Origin: Dyadobacter sp. UC 10
Lineage (GTDB): Bacteria; Bacteroidota; Bacteroidia; Cytophagales; Spirosomataceae
Assembly: GCF_008369915.1 (NCBI RefSeq)
Contig: NZ_VSRN01000001.1
Coordinates: 6,754,501 to 6,818,500 of the forward strand
Length of the DNA stretch: 64,000 nucleotides
Reading direction: 5' to 3'
A program made the position numbers and the translations under genes. The first letter of the stretch is position 1; the number at the start of each line of letters is the position of its first letter. Of the stretch, positions 43,144 through 52,590 are shown piece by piece. The notes under the pieces are model-generated. The model worked only from the letters and a program-made list of their open reading frames with translations, ran no database searches and was not told the origin of the DNA.

Positions 43144-44913
43144 ATGACAACTGAAACAATTGAATCGTTTTCGGAGCTTGGTCTCTCTGAAAATATCCTG
43201 AAAGCCCTTACAGAAATGGGTTTTACAAAACCCTCGCCGATACAAGCACAAGGAATTCCGGCTGTAATGCAGGGATCTGACGTAATTGGTCAGGCACAAA
43301 CCGGAACCGGAAAAACTGCCGCATTTGGTATCCCGGTACTTGAAAGAATTGATACTACCAGCAATGCAGTACAGGCATTGGTACTTTGCCCAACCCGTGA
43401 ATTGGCTGTGCAGGTATCAGAAGAAATTGGCCGCCTGGCCAAATTCCAGAGAGGTATTAAAATCGAGGCCATTTACGGCGGAGATTCTATCGACAGACAA
43501 ATTCGCTCCCTGAAAAAAGGCGTACATATCGTAGTAGGAACGCCGGGTCGTGTGATGGACCATATGGAACGCAAAACCTTGAAGTTTGACGAAGTTCGGA
43601 TGATGGTTTTGGATGAGGCGGATGAAATGCTGGATATGGGATTCCGTGAGGATATTGAAAGTATTTTGGCTGATATGCCGGAAGATCGTCAGACAATCCT
43701 TTTCTCGGCTACGATGTCGAAACCGATCATGTCGATCACAAAGCGTTTTTTGAATGATCCTATCCTGATTAAAGTCGTTCGTAATGAGCTGACAAACGTA
43801 AACATTGAGCAGGTTTACTTCGAAGTAAAACCGCAGGCGAAAGTGGAAGTAATGACCCGCCTGATCGATATGCACCACCTGAAATCCCTTCTTGTTTTTT
43901 GTAATACCAAAAGAAAGGTGGATGAAATCGTTGAAGATCTTCAACTAAGAGGCTATGCTTCTGAAGGTATCCATGGTGATTTACGCCAGCAGCAAAGAAG
44001 TAATGTCATGAGCAAATTCAAAGCTGGCGTTACTACCATTCTTGTTGCAACCGACGTAGCTGCCCGCGGTATCGATGTAAGTGGCCTGGATGGTGTGATC
44101 AACTATGACATTCCTTTGGACGAAGAGTACTACGTTCACCGTATCGGTCGTACAGGCCGTGCAGGTATGTCAGGGAAAGCATTTTCGCTGGTTGCCCGCG
44201 ACGAGAAATATCGTTTGAAGTCAATTGAGGGATATACCAAGGTTAAAATTGAAAAAGGAGTAATTCCTTCGTTCGAGGATATCGTAGGTGTGCGCAAGGC
44301 GCGTTTTGTGGAAAACATTGCAATGTCCATTCAAGATGAGCAAGATGCAGGCCTATATAACGATGTGCTTGAAATGCTGCATCACAGTGGTTATACCACA
44401 GAGCAGATAGTCGGTGCAATGGCCAAGCAAATCATGGGTGTTCAGAAAAATGAATACGCAGATACAAATCTTGCCTGGGAAGAAAGACGTGGCGACAGTG
44501 GACGTCGTGAAGGTGGCGACCGATTTGAAAGGCGTTCCTCTGGTGGAAGCCGGTTCGAAAGAGGTAATGATCGCAGGGACGGCGAACGCCGCGGCGCTGA
44601 TCGTTACGCACCAAAAAGTGATTTCCGTCGCCCGGAAAGCGGCCGGGATGAAAATCGCAAACCTACCTCTCCTGAGGCTGGAATGACCCGCTTATTTTTG
44701 AGCCTCGGACGTAAAGATCATATCATGCCGAAAGATATCGTTGGCGCGATTGCAGGCGAAGCCAACATCCCTGGCAAGACAATCGGAGCTATCGATATCT
44801 ATGATAAATTCACTTTTGTAGACGTACCTGAACGTGATGCCCGCGCAGTACTTCGCGCTATGGACGGCAATACCATAAAAGGCAAGCCAGTTCAGATCGA
44901 TATTGCGAAATAA
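43144..44913 (+). CDS. DEAD-box RNA helicase with DbpA RNA-binding domain
   Basis: 589 residues. Core motifs: AQTGTGKT (I), PTRELAVQ (Ia), TPGRVMDH (Ib), DEAD in VLDEADEML (II), SAT (III), DVAARGID (V), HRIGRTGRAG (VI). A Gly/Arg/Asp-rich linker (about 440-510, RRGDSGRREGGDRFERR) leads to a C-terminal DbpA-like RNA-binding domain (about 515-589). This is the CsdA/DeaD layout, acting in ribosome assembly and mRNA unwinding, often cold-induced. The 5' leader is long, about 300 bases from the predicted transcript start, and contains the structured element. Confidence 0.94.
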   Translation: MTTETIESFSELGLSENILKALTEMGFTKPSPIQAQGIPAVMQGSDVIGQAQTGTGKTAAFGIPVLERIDTTSNAVQALVLCPTRELAVQVSEEIGRLAKFQRGIKIEAIYGGDSIDRQIRSLKKGVHIVVGTPGRVMDHMERKTLKFDEVRMMVLDEADEMLDMGFREDIESILADMPEDRQTILFSATMSKPIMSITKRFLNDPILIKVVRNELTNVNIEQVYFEVKPQAKVEVMTRLIDMHHLKSLLVFCNTKRKVDEIVEDLQLRGYASEGIHGDLRQQQRSNVMSKFKAGVTTILVATDVAARGIDVSGLDGVINYDIPLDEEYYVHRIGRTGRAGMSGKAFSLVARDEKYRLKSIEGYTKVKIEKGVIPSFEDIVGVRKARFVENIAMSIQDEQDAGLYNDVLEMLHHSGYTTEQIVGAMAKQIMGVQKNEYADTNLAWEERRGDSGRREGGDRFERRSSGGSRFERGNDRRDGERRGADRYAPKSDFRRPESGRDENRKPTSPEAGMTRLFLSLGRKDHIMPKDIVGAIAGEANIPGKTIGAIDIYDKFTFVDVPERDARAVLRAMDGNTIKGKPVQIDIAK

Positions 44914-44936
44914 TTGATCATTTAATCATTCGAAAG

Positions 44937-44967
44937 AAGGGACTTACATCAGGTCCCTTTTTTTGTT
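44937..44967 (+). terminator. Terminator of the DEAD-box helicase gene
   Basis: AAGGGAC and GTCCCTT pair around a 9-base loop, then TTTTTTGTT. Confidence 0.88.
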
Positions 44968-44978
44968 ATTTTGCCTTC

Positions 44979-45503
44979 ATGAACCAAAATCAACAACCGG
45001 AAGTTTGGCTACGCGGCCCTATTCCACATATTCCCTCTTTGCTTCAACCCGTAGCGCATGCGTTAATGCAGGCTGTCGAAGAACTGGCGGCTTTCAGCTC
45101 GATTTTTCCTGCGGATTTGCTCTGGGAAAAGCCTTCCGGCCTCGCTTCGGTCGGTTTTCATTTAAAGCATCTATCCGGAGTGCTCGACAGACTTTTTACC
45201 TACGCCAGAGCCGAATCCCTGAATGAAAGCCAGCTCGATTACCTGAAAAACGAAGGCAGCCCAGGATCAGGAAATGATACATATGAAAGCTTACTTTTCA
45301 CCTTTGAAAAACAAGTTGCAGTTTCCCTTCAACAGTTACAAACCACACCAGAGAGCGAATTAACCCAAGTCAGGTACGTAGGTCGGGCGATGATTCCCTC
45401 GACACAACTGGGCTTGCTTTTTCACGCTGCTGAGCACACTCAGCGACATGTAGGCCAGCTGCTTGTGACAGCCCGCATTCTACTGGCGAGGGACGGGAAG
45501 TAG
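44979..45503 (+). CDS. DinB family protein
   Basis: 174 residues, four-helix-bundle DinB/YfiT fold. The likely metal-binding histidines are in VGFHLKHLSGVLDR (about 64-77) and FHAAEHTQRHVGQL (near 150). Related proteins are thiol transferases using bacillithiol or similar thiols, or have unknown roles. Stands alone. Confidence 0.85.
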   Translation: MNQNQQPEVWLRGPIPHIPSLLQPVAHALMQAVEELAAFSSIFPADLLWEKPSGLASVGFHLKHLSGVLDRLFTYARAESLNESQLDYLKNEGSPGSGNDTYESLLFTFEKQVAVSLQQLQTTPESELTQVRYVGRAMIPSTQLGLLFHAAEHTQRHVGQLLVTARILLARDGK

Positions 45504-45507
45504 GCAG

Positions 45508-46515
45508 TTACTCAGGTTCTGTCCTTACGTTTAAAAGTTTTTGCAACCAGGCGCGATGCTCCACGGTTTTCTCCACGACTTCCGCGGCACCAGGCGAGTA
45601 TCCTGAAATCTCTCTCAAATCGGGCTGACCAGCATTAACCCAGCAACTATACCAGATATCCCCCACCATTTTCACAGAAGCTTTCATCCTGCGCTCAACC
45701 TGATTTTTAAGCATTTGATGGTATTCTTCTGAAAACTCACGCGAATAACTTCTTGTCAGCACATTGTTCCGGAGCTCATAACTATACTTGGCATCCTTTT
45801 TAAATCGCATCGTCAGCTCTTTCTCAAACGAAAAAACTGAATCGCAGGCAAGGTGCGAGTCGGTAACAATTTTCCAGGCCTCACCGGCAATATCATCGCA
45901 GTATACTGCCGGACCGATCCATAAATCATAATCTTCGGCAAATAATTCTGGTAACCGTGATTCCCAGAATCCGTGAATTCCCTCCTGGCCACTAAGTTGT
46001 CCGTTATAATTTTTAGTGGTATGCAAAGGCACATGCGCGTCGGCAACGTAATGCCCGAGATCAGCAGAAACTTTCAATATCCTTGCCGGATTTTTCGACT
46101 TAAAAGCTTCCGTCAGTTGATAAGCCGTTTGCTGAATCTGCCATGGAACGATCCCGTGTTTCCGAAGGCTGTCCTCGCCGAAGCGTGCTACCGCAGCAGA
46201 CCAAAATCTGGGCAAAACTGACAGTGCACTATCACCATACATGTCCAGATCGATATAATGCCTCTCCGCTTCTCCCACGACAGCGTATCTTCTCTTATCC
46301 GGATTGACCGCATTTTCCGTCAGATAGTCTATATTTTTTTTATAGAACACCAGCATTTCAGGCGGCAATCTGTAAGTTGCCATTCGGTTGATCCGCTTAT
46401 GGGCCCAGAATCCCCATTGCACATCGTGCGATGAAAGAGGCATTGCTTCCGCATACACGCTAATATTCAGTATAATTTCGAAAAAAAAAGTAAAGTAAAT
46501 CAGTGCTCGTTTCAT
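45508..46515 (-). CDS. Zn-dependent phospholipase C / P1-nuclease-like protein
   Basis: 335 residues from ATG 46515 (a frame from 46536 adds seven residues). A signal peptide is followed by QWGFWAHKRINRMA, with the Trp and His that start the trinuclear zinc site of this superfamily; GEAERHYIDLD and LGHYVADAHVPLHTT supply further ligands, and GIHGFWESRLPELF is typical. All-helical exported hydrolase of phospholipids or nucleic acids. The Zn_dep_PLPC and S1/P1 families share these motifs, so the substrate stays open. Confidence 0.82.
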   Translation of the reverse strand: MKRALIYFTFFFEIILNISVYAEAMPLSSHDVQWGFWAHKRINRMATYRLPPEMLVFYKKNIDYLTENAVNPDKRRYAVVGEAERHYIDLDMYGDSALSVLPRFWSAAVARFGEDSLRKHGIVPWQIQQTAYQLTEAFKSKNPARILKVSADLGHYVADAHVPLHTTKNYNGQLSGQEGIHGFWESRLPELFAEDYDLWIGPAVYCDDIAGEAWKIVTDSHLACDSVFSFEKELTMRFKKDAKYSYELRNNVLTRSYSREFSEEYHQMLKNQVERRMKASVKMVGDIWYSCWVNAGQPDLREISGYSPGAAEVVEKTVEHRAWLQKLLNVRTEPE

Positions 46516-46872
46516 GTCTGCGAAAATTACCTCCATACAAAATTTGGGAAGCTGTTAAAACAACTCATACCCCATTTATACGCTTTTCGCAAATTTTAGT
46601 CACCCTTTCGACAGTTAGTGAGGGACATTTTGCTACTTCTGCTTTTTTTCAGCTGAAATTGGCACGTCACATCACTTATCAGTGCATCGATTGCAAAATT
46701 TATCAAAACCTTGCCGCCAAATTTTATTTCGGCTATCTGAAAAACTATTACTAGATCTTTCTTAAATTTGCCATATTTCAATATTAGTTATATTTATTAT
46801 ACAAATAATACAATTAATCAATATTGTTTTACCTTTGTAGCATCAATAAATAAGTCAGTTGGCTTGCTACAA
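46516..46872. other. 357-base AT-rich intergenic region
   Basis: Lies between two divergent genes. The only site I can support is TACCTTTG at 46830-46837, a -7 box for the Dabb gene. The short frames here have no family features and overlap the phospholipase start. Confidence 0.6.
46830..46837 (+). promoter_or_regulatory. -7 box of the Dabb gene
   Basis: TACCTTTG matches TAnnTTTG exactly, 36 bases before the chosen start. No TTG at the expected distance. Confidence 0.45.
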
Positions 46873-47277
46873 ATGAGAACGAGAAATAAAACATTAGGAT
46901 ATCTGGTACCTGTTTTCGCGCTGTGCGTTTTTATGCTCATTATTTACGGAGCTTATGTACCGCATAAACCAGCAGAAACACAGAAAGTTGTGTGCATTAA
47001 ATTCAAAGCAGGAGCTACTTCTGAGGATATCGAAAAGCATTTGCGTGATTTCGCGTCAATGAAGAGTTCTGTGAAGGATCTGGTTGCCTATTCAGCCGGC
47101 CGGGTGCAGAAAACAGAAGGTAATGAAGACGAATTTGATGTGATCCACTATCTGACTTTCAGGACTGATGAAAGTGCGCAGCAATATGCTTTAAATTCCG
47201 ATCGGAAAGCATTCATCAAAACCAATGAAGCTAGTTGGGCGAAGGTGCTGGAAATGAATTCTGATATTGTAAAATAA
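46873..47277 (+). CDS. Dabb (stress-responsive A/B barrel) protein, membrane anchored
   Basis: 134 residues from ATG 46873; a longer frame from 46768 covers the promoter region and is not credible. An N-terminal membrane helix or uncleaved signal (YLVPVFALCVFMLIIYGAY), then a ferredoxin-like Dabb domain (about 35-130, VVCIKFKAGATSEDIEKHL and FDVIHYLTFRTDESAQQY). Dabb domains dimerise as a barrel; the function is generally unknown and export of this one is inferred from the helix. Confidence 0.8.
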   Translation: MRTRNKTLGYLVPVFALCVFMLIIYGAYVPHKPAETQKVVCIKFKAGATSEDIEKHLRDFASMKSSVKDLVAYSAGRVQKTEGNEDEFDVIHYLTFRTDESAQQYALNSDRKAFIKTNEASWAKVLEMNSDIVK

Positions 47278-47299
47278 TAGTAATAGGAGTGAAAATTGG

Positions 47300-47333
47300 A
47301 AAGAGAGTCGGGTTTCCCGACTCTCTTTTTTTA
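47300..47333. terminator. Bidirectional terminator
   Basis: AAAGAGAGTCGGG and CCCGACTCTCTTT pair around loop TTT, followed by a T-run that reaches the ung stop codon. Serves the convergent Dabb and ung genes. Confidence 0.88.
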
Positions 47334-47996
47334 CCAGTTAATTGCTTCCAAACCCTTTTCAGCCAAAAAGGCATTCGCTTTACTGAAATGTCCGGTCCCA
47401 AACCACCCGCCATTGTTCGCAGACATAGGGGAAGGATGTTTAGCTTTCAGTATCAGATTATCCTTTGCATTGATTATAGCCCCTTTTTCCTGCGCATACC
47501 GCCCCCAGAGCATGAATACTACATGCTTTTTTTCATCGGAAACACACTTGATAACCGCGTCCGTAAAACGCTCCCAACCTTTATTCTGATGGGACCCGGC
47601 CATTCCGCTTTGTACTGTTAAAGTCGCATTCAGTAACAACACTCCTTGCTTTGCCCACCTTTCCAGGTTACCTGATTGGGGAAAAGGTTTCCCCAGATCT
47701 TGCTGAATCTCCTTAAAAATGTTGATCAGGGAAGGAGGCATTCGCACACCGTCGTTCACCGAAAAGCAAAGCCCGTTCGCCTGGCCTGGCCCGTGGTAAG
47801 GGTCCTGTCCCAAAATCACCACCCGACAATCATCGAATGTGCAATAGTTGAACGCGTTAAATATTTGCTTTGCGGGGGGAAAAATCTGCTTTGTCTTATA
47901 TTCCTCCTTAATAAATGTGGTAAGCGCTTCGAAATAGGCCTTTTCAAACTCCGGCGCAAGTCGCTCTTTCCAGGATTGCTCTATTTTTACATCCAT
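47331..47996 (-). CDS. ung: Uracil-DNA glycosylase
   Basis: Removes uracil from DNA. 221 residues, normal. Catalytic Asp in ILGQDPYHGPGQANGL, and the active-site His in KHPSPMSANNG; LLNATLTVQ is also conserved. Single gene, divergent from apaG. Confidence 0.97.
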   Translation of the reverse strand: MDVKIEQSWKERLAPEFEKAYFEALTTFIKEEYKTKQIFPPAKQIFNAFNYCTFDDCRVVILGQDPYHGPGQANGLCFSVNDGVRMPPSLINIFKEIQQDLGKPFPQSGNLERWAKQGVLLLNATLTVQSGMAGSHQNKGWERFTDAVIKCVSDEKKHVVFMLWGRYAQEKGAIINAKDNLILKAKHPSPMSANNGGWFGTGHFSKANAFLAEKGLEAINW

Positions 47997-48122
47997 ACAT
48001 CAGGTCTGGTTTTTTGGGGCCAAATATGTGTTTTTGATTTGGTTTTATCAGTAATTGGTTGCTATTTTCGTTTAAGTGGAAGTAACGCCGGGTATATTTA
48101 TTTACCAAGACCCTCAACCGAT

Positions 48123-48509
48123 ATGGTTTCCAAAGTAACAGATGGTGTGAAAGTCACCGTTTTAACTGAATATCAGCCAGATTATTCCAATCCTGGTCAG
48201 GACCATTACGTGTTTACCTATAAAATCCTGATTGAAAATCATAGTGAACATACGGTCAAATTACTGCGCAGGCACTGGCTCATCCACGATGCTAATGCCA
48301 TGGTCCGCGAGGTGGAAGGCGCCGGCATCGTAGGTCTTCAACCCATTCTTGAACCCGGCGACGTGCACGATTATGTATCCGGATGCAACCTGAAAACGGA
48401 TCTTGGCAAAATGTCCGGTACCTATCTGATGGAGCGCGTACTCGACGGTCGTCAGTTCCGGGTTGTAATTCCTGCATTCTCGCTGGTAGCACCTTATCGT
48501 TTAAATTGA
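48123..48509 (+). CDS. apaG: ApaG family protein
   Basis: 128 residues from ATG 48123, the usual size. Fibronectin-III-like beta sandwich; VTVLTEYQPDYSN, YKILIENHSEHTVKLLRRHW and VREVEGAGIVGLQP are family signatures. The frame stays open back to 47676, but that part is antisense to ung. ApaG is linked to Co2+/Mg2+ resistance in Salmonella; the biochemical role is not settled. Confidence 0.93.
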   Translation: MVSKVTDGVKVTVLTEYQPDYSNPGQDHYVFTYKILIENHSEHTVKLLRRHWLIHDANAMVREVEGAGIVGLQPILEPGDVHDYVSGCNLKTDLGKMSGTYLMERVLDGRQFRVVIPAFSLVAPYRLN

Positions 48510-48552
48510 TCCGGAAATTCACCGCTATTACCCTCGAAAAACCCTCATTCAT

Positions 48553-49326
48553 TTGATTGCCGCGTATTTAAAGTATCTGCTTCGATCGGGAAACGAACAT
48601 TCCATCCACTCCCCTTTCCTTTTTGATCTGTACAACAGGGTTATTAAAGTCAAGGATGAGAACGCGGTTTATGCCGAAATCCGGACATTAAGAAAAGAGT
48701 TGCTGTCGTCCGAAGAGATCATTGAAATACTGGACCTGGGCGCTGGCTCCCGGATCAATAAATCTAATCAGCGTAAAATCAGGACAATCGCGAAGAATGC
48801 TGAAAAGCCGGAAAAGTTTGGGAAGCTGTTTTACCGTCTTGTCGAAAATTTTAAGCCCGAAACCGTTTTAGAACTGGGCACTTCTCTTGGACTGACAACG
48901 CTATACCTGTCCAAAGCAAACCCCAATGCAAACGTGATCAGCTTCGAAGGCTGCCCGCAGACGGCCGCCAAAGCCAGGAATCACTTCGCGCGGCTTGGTT
49001 CGGAGAATATCGAGGTAGTAGTAGGAAATATAGATCAGACGCTTCCGGTCAGGCTGGCCCAACTCGGCAGGGCGCTGGATTTCGCTTATTTCGACGCAAA
49101 TCACCGCTACGAGCCAACTGTTCGTTACTTCGAAGAATGCTTGCCGCATATTCAAAATGACTCTGTCTTTATTTTCGACGACATTTATTGGTCTAAGGAG
49201 ATGACCCAGGCCTGGGAATATATCAAAGCGCACCCCAAAGTGACGCTCACCGTCGATTTGTTCTGGATCGGCTTAGTATTTTTTCACTCCGGCCAGGCCA
49301 AAGAGGATTTCGTGCTACGCTTCTAG
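48553..49326 (+). CDS. Class I SAM-dependent methyltransferase
   Basis: 257 residues. The start is TTG at 48553; no ATG fits, and the family opens just there (YLKYLLRSGNEHSIHSPF). The SAM fold has VLELGTSLGLTTLYLS (motif I, about 98-113), VISFEGCPQ (II) and LDFAYFDANHRYE (post-II), resembling O-methyltransferase type 3/24 members. Substrate unknown. 43 bases after apaG. Confidence 0.82.
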   Translation: MIAAYLKYLLRSGNEHSIHSPFLFDLYNRVIKVKDENAVYAEIRTLRKELLSSEEIIEILDLGAGSRINKSNQRKIRTIAKNAEKPEKFGKLFYRLVENFKPETVLELGTSLGLTTLYLSKANPNANVISFEGCPQTAAKARNHFARLGSENIEVVVGNIDQTLPVRLAQLGRALDFAYFDANHRYEPTVRYFEECLPHIQNDSVFIFDDIYWSKEMTQAWEYIKAHPKVTLTVDLFWIGLVFFHSGQAKEDFVLRF

Positions 49327-49431
49327 GTCCCAACCGATTGCTATCAGTTTCGTACCGATAAATAAGTAAAAAGTAGGGTTAAGCATTTAAACTCTTTAAG
49401 TTTTTAATTTACCTCCCTACCTCACCATTTC

Positions 49432-50400
49432 ATGGACTCAAAAACCATTCTTCGGGAACTGACCGATAAAAATATACTGTCGGAAGCGCAGGCGGAAGCG
49501 ATCGCATCTTTCGAAGCCAGCAAATCTTTCTCCGTTCATTGGGAACTCCGCAGCATCCTTTACCTCGGAATTCTGATGTTTAGTTCAGGTATCGGGATAT
49601 TGATCTATGAAAATATTGACACGATAGGTCATCAGGCTATCATTACTGCGATTGCCGCCATTACCTTGTCCTGCTTTTGGTATGTTTTTAAAAATAGTCC
49701 TCCCTACCGGCATACACAAGTTGAAAATATCAACAAGTTGGCCGGGTACATACTGCTGCTTGGCTGTACTACATTTCTGGCGCTCGAAGGTTATGCTCAG
49801 TTTCAATATGAGATTTTTGGCAAAAAATATGGTATCGCAGTCCTGATCCCGACTATTCTGTTTTTTTTCAGCGCTTACAGGTTTGACCATACCGGTGTTC
49901 TATCGATGGCTGTGACCGGGCTGGCGTCCTGGGTCGGGCTGACAATCGCGCCATTTTCCCTGCTGACAAAAAATGATTTTACGGACAGCAGCCTGATCTG
50001 GTCGGCTATTATTTTAGGATCGATACTCGCCGTCGTCGGCTGGCTAAGTGACCACAAAGGCATCAAAAAACATTTTTCCTTTACATACCTTTTTCTGGGC
50101 GGAAACCTGGCTCTGGTAGCTGCGCTTACCGGCGCATTTACGCTTGAACCACAGTTTGTTTTTGAAATCATCGGATTGGCTCTCGCCCTTTTCTACATTT
50201 TCACCGCAAGGCGTGCGCAATCTCTGGTTTTTCTTTTAATGGGTGTGATATATGCGTATATCTTAGTCACGTACATGATCGGGACATTGCTCGGAGACGA
50301 GCTTGCTTTCGCATTTGCGACCTTCTATTTTATGTTTTCGAGTGTAGGTGTCATTTTGTTTCTTCTCAAATACAAAAAATTCCTGGGCATCAAAAAATGA
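49432..50400 (+). CDS. DUF2157 multi-pass membrane protein
   Basis: 322 residues. A short soluble N-terminus (ILRELTDKNILSEAQAEAI, the DUF2157 opening) precedes about nine or ten membrane helices. Function unknown; such proteins may be small-molecule or stress-related membrane proteins, but nothing in the sequence decides it. The stop overlaps the next start as ATGA, so the two are translationally coupled. Confidence 0.78.
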   Translation: MDSKTILRELTDKNILSEAQAEAIASFEASKSFSVHWELRSILYLGILMFSSGIGILIYENIDTIGHQAIITAIAAITLSCFWYVFKNSPPYRHTQVENINKLAGYILLLGCTTFLALEGYAQFQYEIFGKKYGIAVLIPTILFFFSAYRFDHTGVLSMAVTGLASWVGLTIAPFSLLTKNDFTDSSLIWSAIILGSILAVVGWLSDHKGIKKHFSFTYLFLGGNLALVAALTGAFTLEPQFVFEIIGLALALFYIFTARRAQSLVFLLMGVIYAYILVTYMIGTLLGDELAFAFATFYFMFSSVGVILFLLKYKKFLGIKK

Positions 50401-51533
50401 TAAAGGCATACAACAATACCTGGGTTACAAATATTTATGTTCGGGAGATAGCAGCTGGCTGGGTTTCAAAAAACCTTTTAACCAAAGAACAGGAGGCAAA
50501 AATCCGTACTGCTTATCCCGACGCATTTTATCGCCCTGGTATATTCGTAACAATTGGTTTGTTTGTGTTTACCTCGATAGCATGTCTGTTTTTCGGCGGC
50601 TTTGTGTCCCTTTTCTTTATCGATAGCGTCTCGGGCGATTCCTTTGAGGCGTTGAGCGTTATTTGTGCTGCCGGCTTTTTTGGTGCGCTCGAATTTGCGA
50701 TCCGGGATCGGAAACTGTTCCATTCCGGGGTAGACAATGCATTGCTCTATGCTGCAATAGGATGTTGTTTTTCTTTCTTCGTTTTGACAATTGAGGGCGA
50801 AAAACCATGGCTGTATTGCTTTCTGTCGCTTTTTCTGCTCGTTCCAGCTATGCTGCGCTACGCCGATTTCCTGATGACGGTGATGACCTACCTGGTGGCG
50901 CTCGCATTGGTAGCATTGATTTTTGCCGAATCTTCGCTGGGCAAGGCATTGCTGCCTTTTGCAATCATGATCTTTTCTTTTTTGAGTTATATGCTGGTCA
51001 GTCGTAATACCAGCATTTACTATCGCAAGTGCAGGCAGGTATTGGAAGTCCTCTCGCTGATCACTTTCTACCTGGGAGGAAATTATTATGTTGTCCGGGA
51101 AGGGAATGCAATGCTTAATGATCTTCCGGTTTCTACGCAAATAGCATTTTCCTACCTGTTTTATTTTTTTACGGCGGCAATCCCGGCTGCATATATCTGG
51201 CTGGGACTGAAAAAGCATGATAGACTTTTGCTGGTTATCGGACTGCTGGCGCTTGGGGCATCTGTTGTCACCTACCGCATGTATTTCATTCAACTTACAG
51301 CTTCACAAGAACTTACGATAGCGGGCCTCTTCACAATCGTAGTTTCAATACTCCTCATCAAATATTTGGAAACACCAAAATACGGCGTGTCGGACGAGCC
51401 GGAGGAACAACGAAAATTTGCCTATTTAGAAACGGTCCTTGTCGCAGAGGTACTGGGACAAACACCACAAGATAAGGGTATTGAGTTTGGCGGAGGAAAT
51501 TTTGGCGGAGGAGGAGCAGGTGAAGCTTACTAA
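50397..51533 (+). CDS. Multi-pass membrane protein coupled to DUF2157 (DUF4401-like)
   Basis: 378 residues with about ten membrane helices. The soluble N-terminus (WVSKNLLTKEQEAKIRTAYP) repeats the DUF2157 opening logic, so the pair may have arisen by duplication. The C-terminal tail outside the membrane ends in a Gly-rich stretch (FGGGNFGGGGAGEAY). I think it belongs near DUF4401, without certainty. Function unknown. Confidence 0.7.
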   Translation: MIKAYNNTWVTNIYVREIAAGWVSKNLLTKEQEAKIRTAYPDAFYRPGIFVTIGLFVFTSIACLFFGGFVSLFFIDSVSGDSFEALSVICAAGFFGALEFAIRDRKLFHSGVDNALLYAAIGCCFSFFVLTIEGEKPWLYCFLSLFLLVPAMLRYADFLMTVMTYLVALALVALIFAESSLGKALLPFAIMIFSFLSYMLVSRNTSIYYRKCRQVLEVLSLITFYLGGNYYVVREGNAMLNDLPVSTQIAFSYLFYFFTAAIPAAYIWLGLKKHDRLLLVIGLLALGASVVTYRMYFIQLTASQELTIAGLFTIVVSILLIKYLETPKYGVSDEPEEQRKFAYLETVLVAEVLGQTPQDKGIEFGGGNFGGGGAGEAY

Positions 51534-51585
51534 TCTGGGCAAAAATTTAGAACTTTACCCAAGTTCAATTTTGCTCGCTTTTAGT

Positions 51586-52563
51586 ATGAAAAAAATCTTT
51601 TATCTCTTTCTCGCCCTGTTTTTCTCATTCCCGGTATTTGCCCAATCTGACAAAAAAACGTCCGGCAACCCTGTTTTCAAAGGCTGGTATGCCGATCCCG
51701 AGGGAATTATATTTGATAAAACTTACTGGATATACCCTACCTATTCTGCACCTTACGAGAAGCAGGTTCATTTCGATGTCTTCTCATCAAAAGATCTGGT
51801 CAACTGGAAAAAGCACGACAAAATTCTGGATTCTTCTTCAGTTAAATGGGCCAAACGTGCAATGTGGGCGCCTTCTATTATTGAAAAAGATAAAAAGTAC
51901 TATTTCTTCTTCGGTGCCAACGACATCCAGAGTGACCAGGAGAAAGGCGGGATCGGCGTAGCTGTTGCGGATAAGCCAGAAGGTCCTTTCCGCGATTACC
52001 TGGGAAAACCGCTGATCGACAAATTCCACAATGGCGCGCAACCTATTGATCAGTTCGTATTCAAAGATAAAGACGGACAATACTATCTCTTCTATGGAGG
52101 CTGGCGGCATTGTAATGTCGCAAAATTAAAACCGGACTTCACTGGCTTTATTCCCTTTGAAGACGGAACAATATTCCGGGAGGTTACGCCTGAAGGCTAT
52201 GTGGAAGGCCCGTTCATGTTTATCAGAAATGGCAAATATTACTTTATGTGGTCGGAAGGCGGCTGGACCGGGCCAAACTATTCTGTTGCCTATGCGATTT
52301 CAGACTCTCCGTTCGGCCCTTTCGAACGCGTTGGTAAAATTCTTCAGCAGGATCCAAATGTGGCCAGGGGTGCGGGGCACCACTCTGTTATTCAGATACC
52401 GGGCAAAGACGAATATTACATTGTATACCACAGAAGACCACTTACCGAAACGGATGGAAACCACAGGGAAACCTGCGTCGATGTGATGACCTTTGACAGT
52501 AAAGGCCTGATCAATCCCGTGAAGATTACATTCGACGGTGTCAAGCCAGTCACGATTAAGTAA
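51586..52563 (+). CDS. Glycoside hydrolase family 43 protein, exported
   Basis: 325 residues from ATG 51586, which gives a signal peptide ending PVFAQ; a longer frame from 51439 overlaps the gene before and lacks it. Five-bladed propeller enzyme. Likely base Asp37 in GWYADPEGI, a second acidic residue in QPIDQFVFKD, and the general acid Glu in EGYVEGPFMF. Expected to cleave arabinose- or xylose-linked glycans. The sorting-domain esterase follows after 27 bases. No SusC/SusD pair is near. Confidence 0.85.
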   Translation: MKKIFYLFLALFFSFPVFAQSDKKTSGNPVFKGWYADPEGIIFDKTYWIYPTYSAPYEKQVHFDVFSSKDLVNWKKHDKILDSSSVKWAKRAMWAPSIIEKDKKYYFFFGANDIQSDQEKGGIGVAVADKPEGPFRDYLGKPLIDKFHNGAQPIDQFVFKDKDGQYYLFYGGWRHCNVAKLKPDFTGFIPFEDGTIFREVTPEGYVEGPFMFIRNGKYYFMWSEGGWTGPNYSVAYAISDSPFGPFERVGKILQQDPNVARGAGHHSVIQIPGKDEYYIVYHRRPLTETDGNHRETCVDVMTFDSKGLINPVKITFDGVKPVTIK

Positions 52564-52590
52564 ACTGGCTTCAACAGCAAAGCACTGAAA

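Noticed and set aside
43072..43299. Minus-strand frame across the start of the DEAD-box gene
   Set aside because: Antisense to the helicase N-terminus; no recognisable protein features.
46503..46781. Short frames on both strands in the phospholipase-Dabb gap
   Set aside because: They overlap the phospholipase start or each other, lack family features, and the region is AT-rich and promoter-like.
47676..48122. N-terminal extension of apaG
   Set aside because: The extension is antisense to ung and not part of the ApaG fold; ATG 48123 gives the normal length.
50478..51293. 271-residue minus-strand frame opposite the second membrane protein gene
   Set aside because: Shadow of a well-supported coding strand; composition is rich in Gln, Arg and Lys as expected from antisense of hydrophobic codons.
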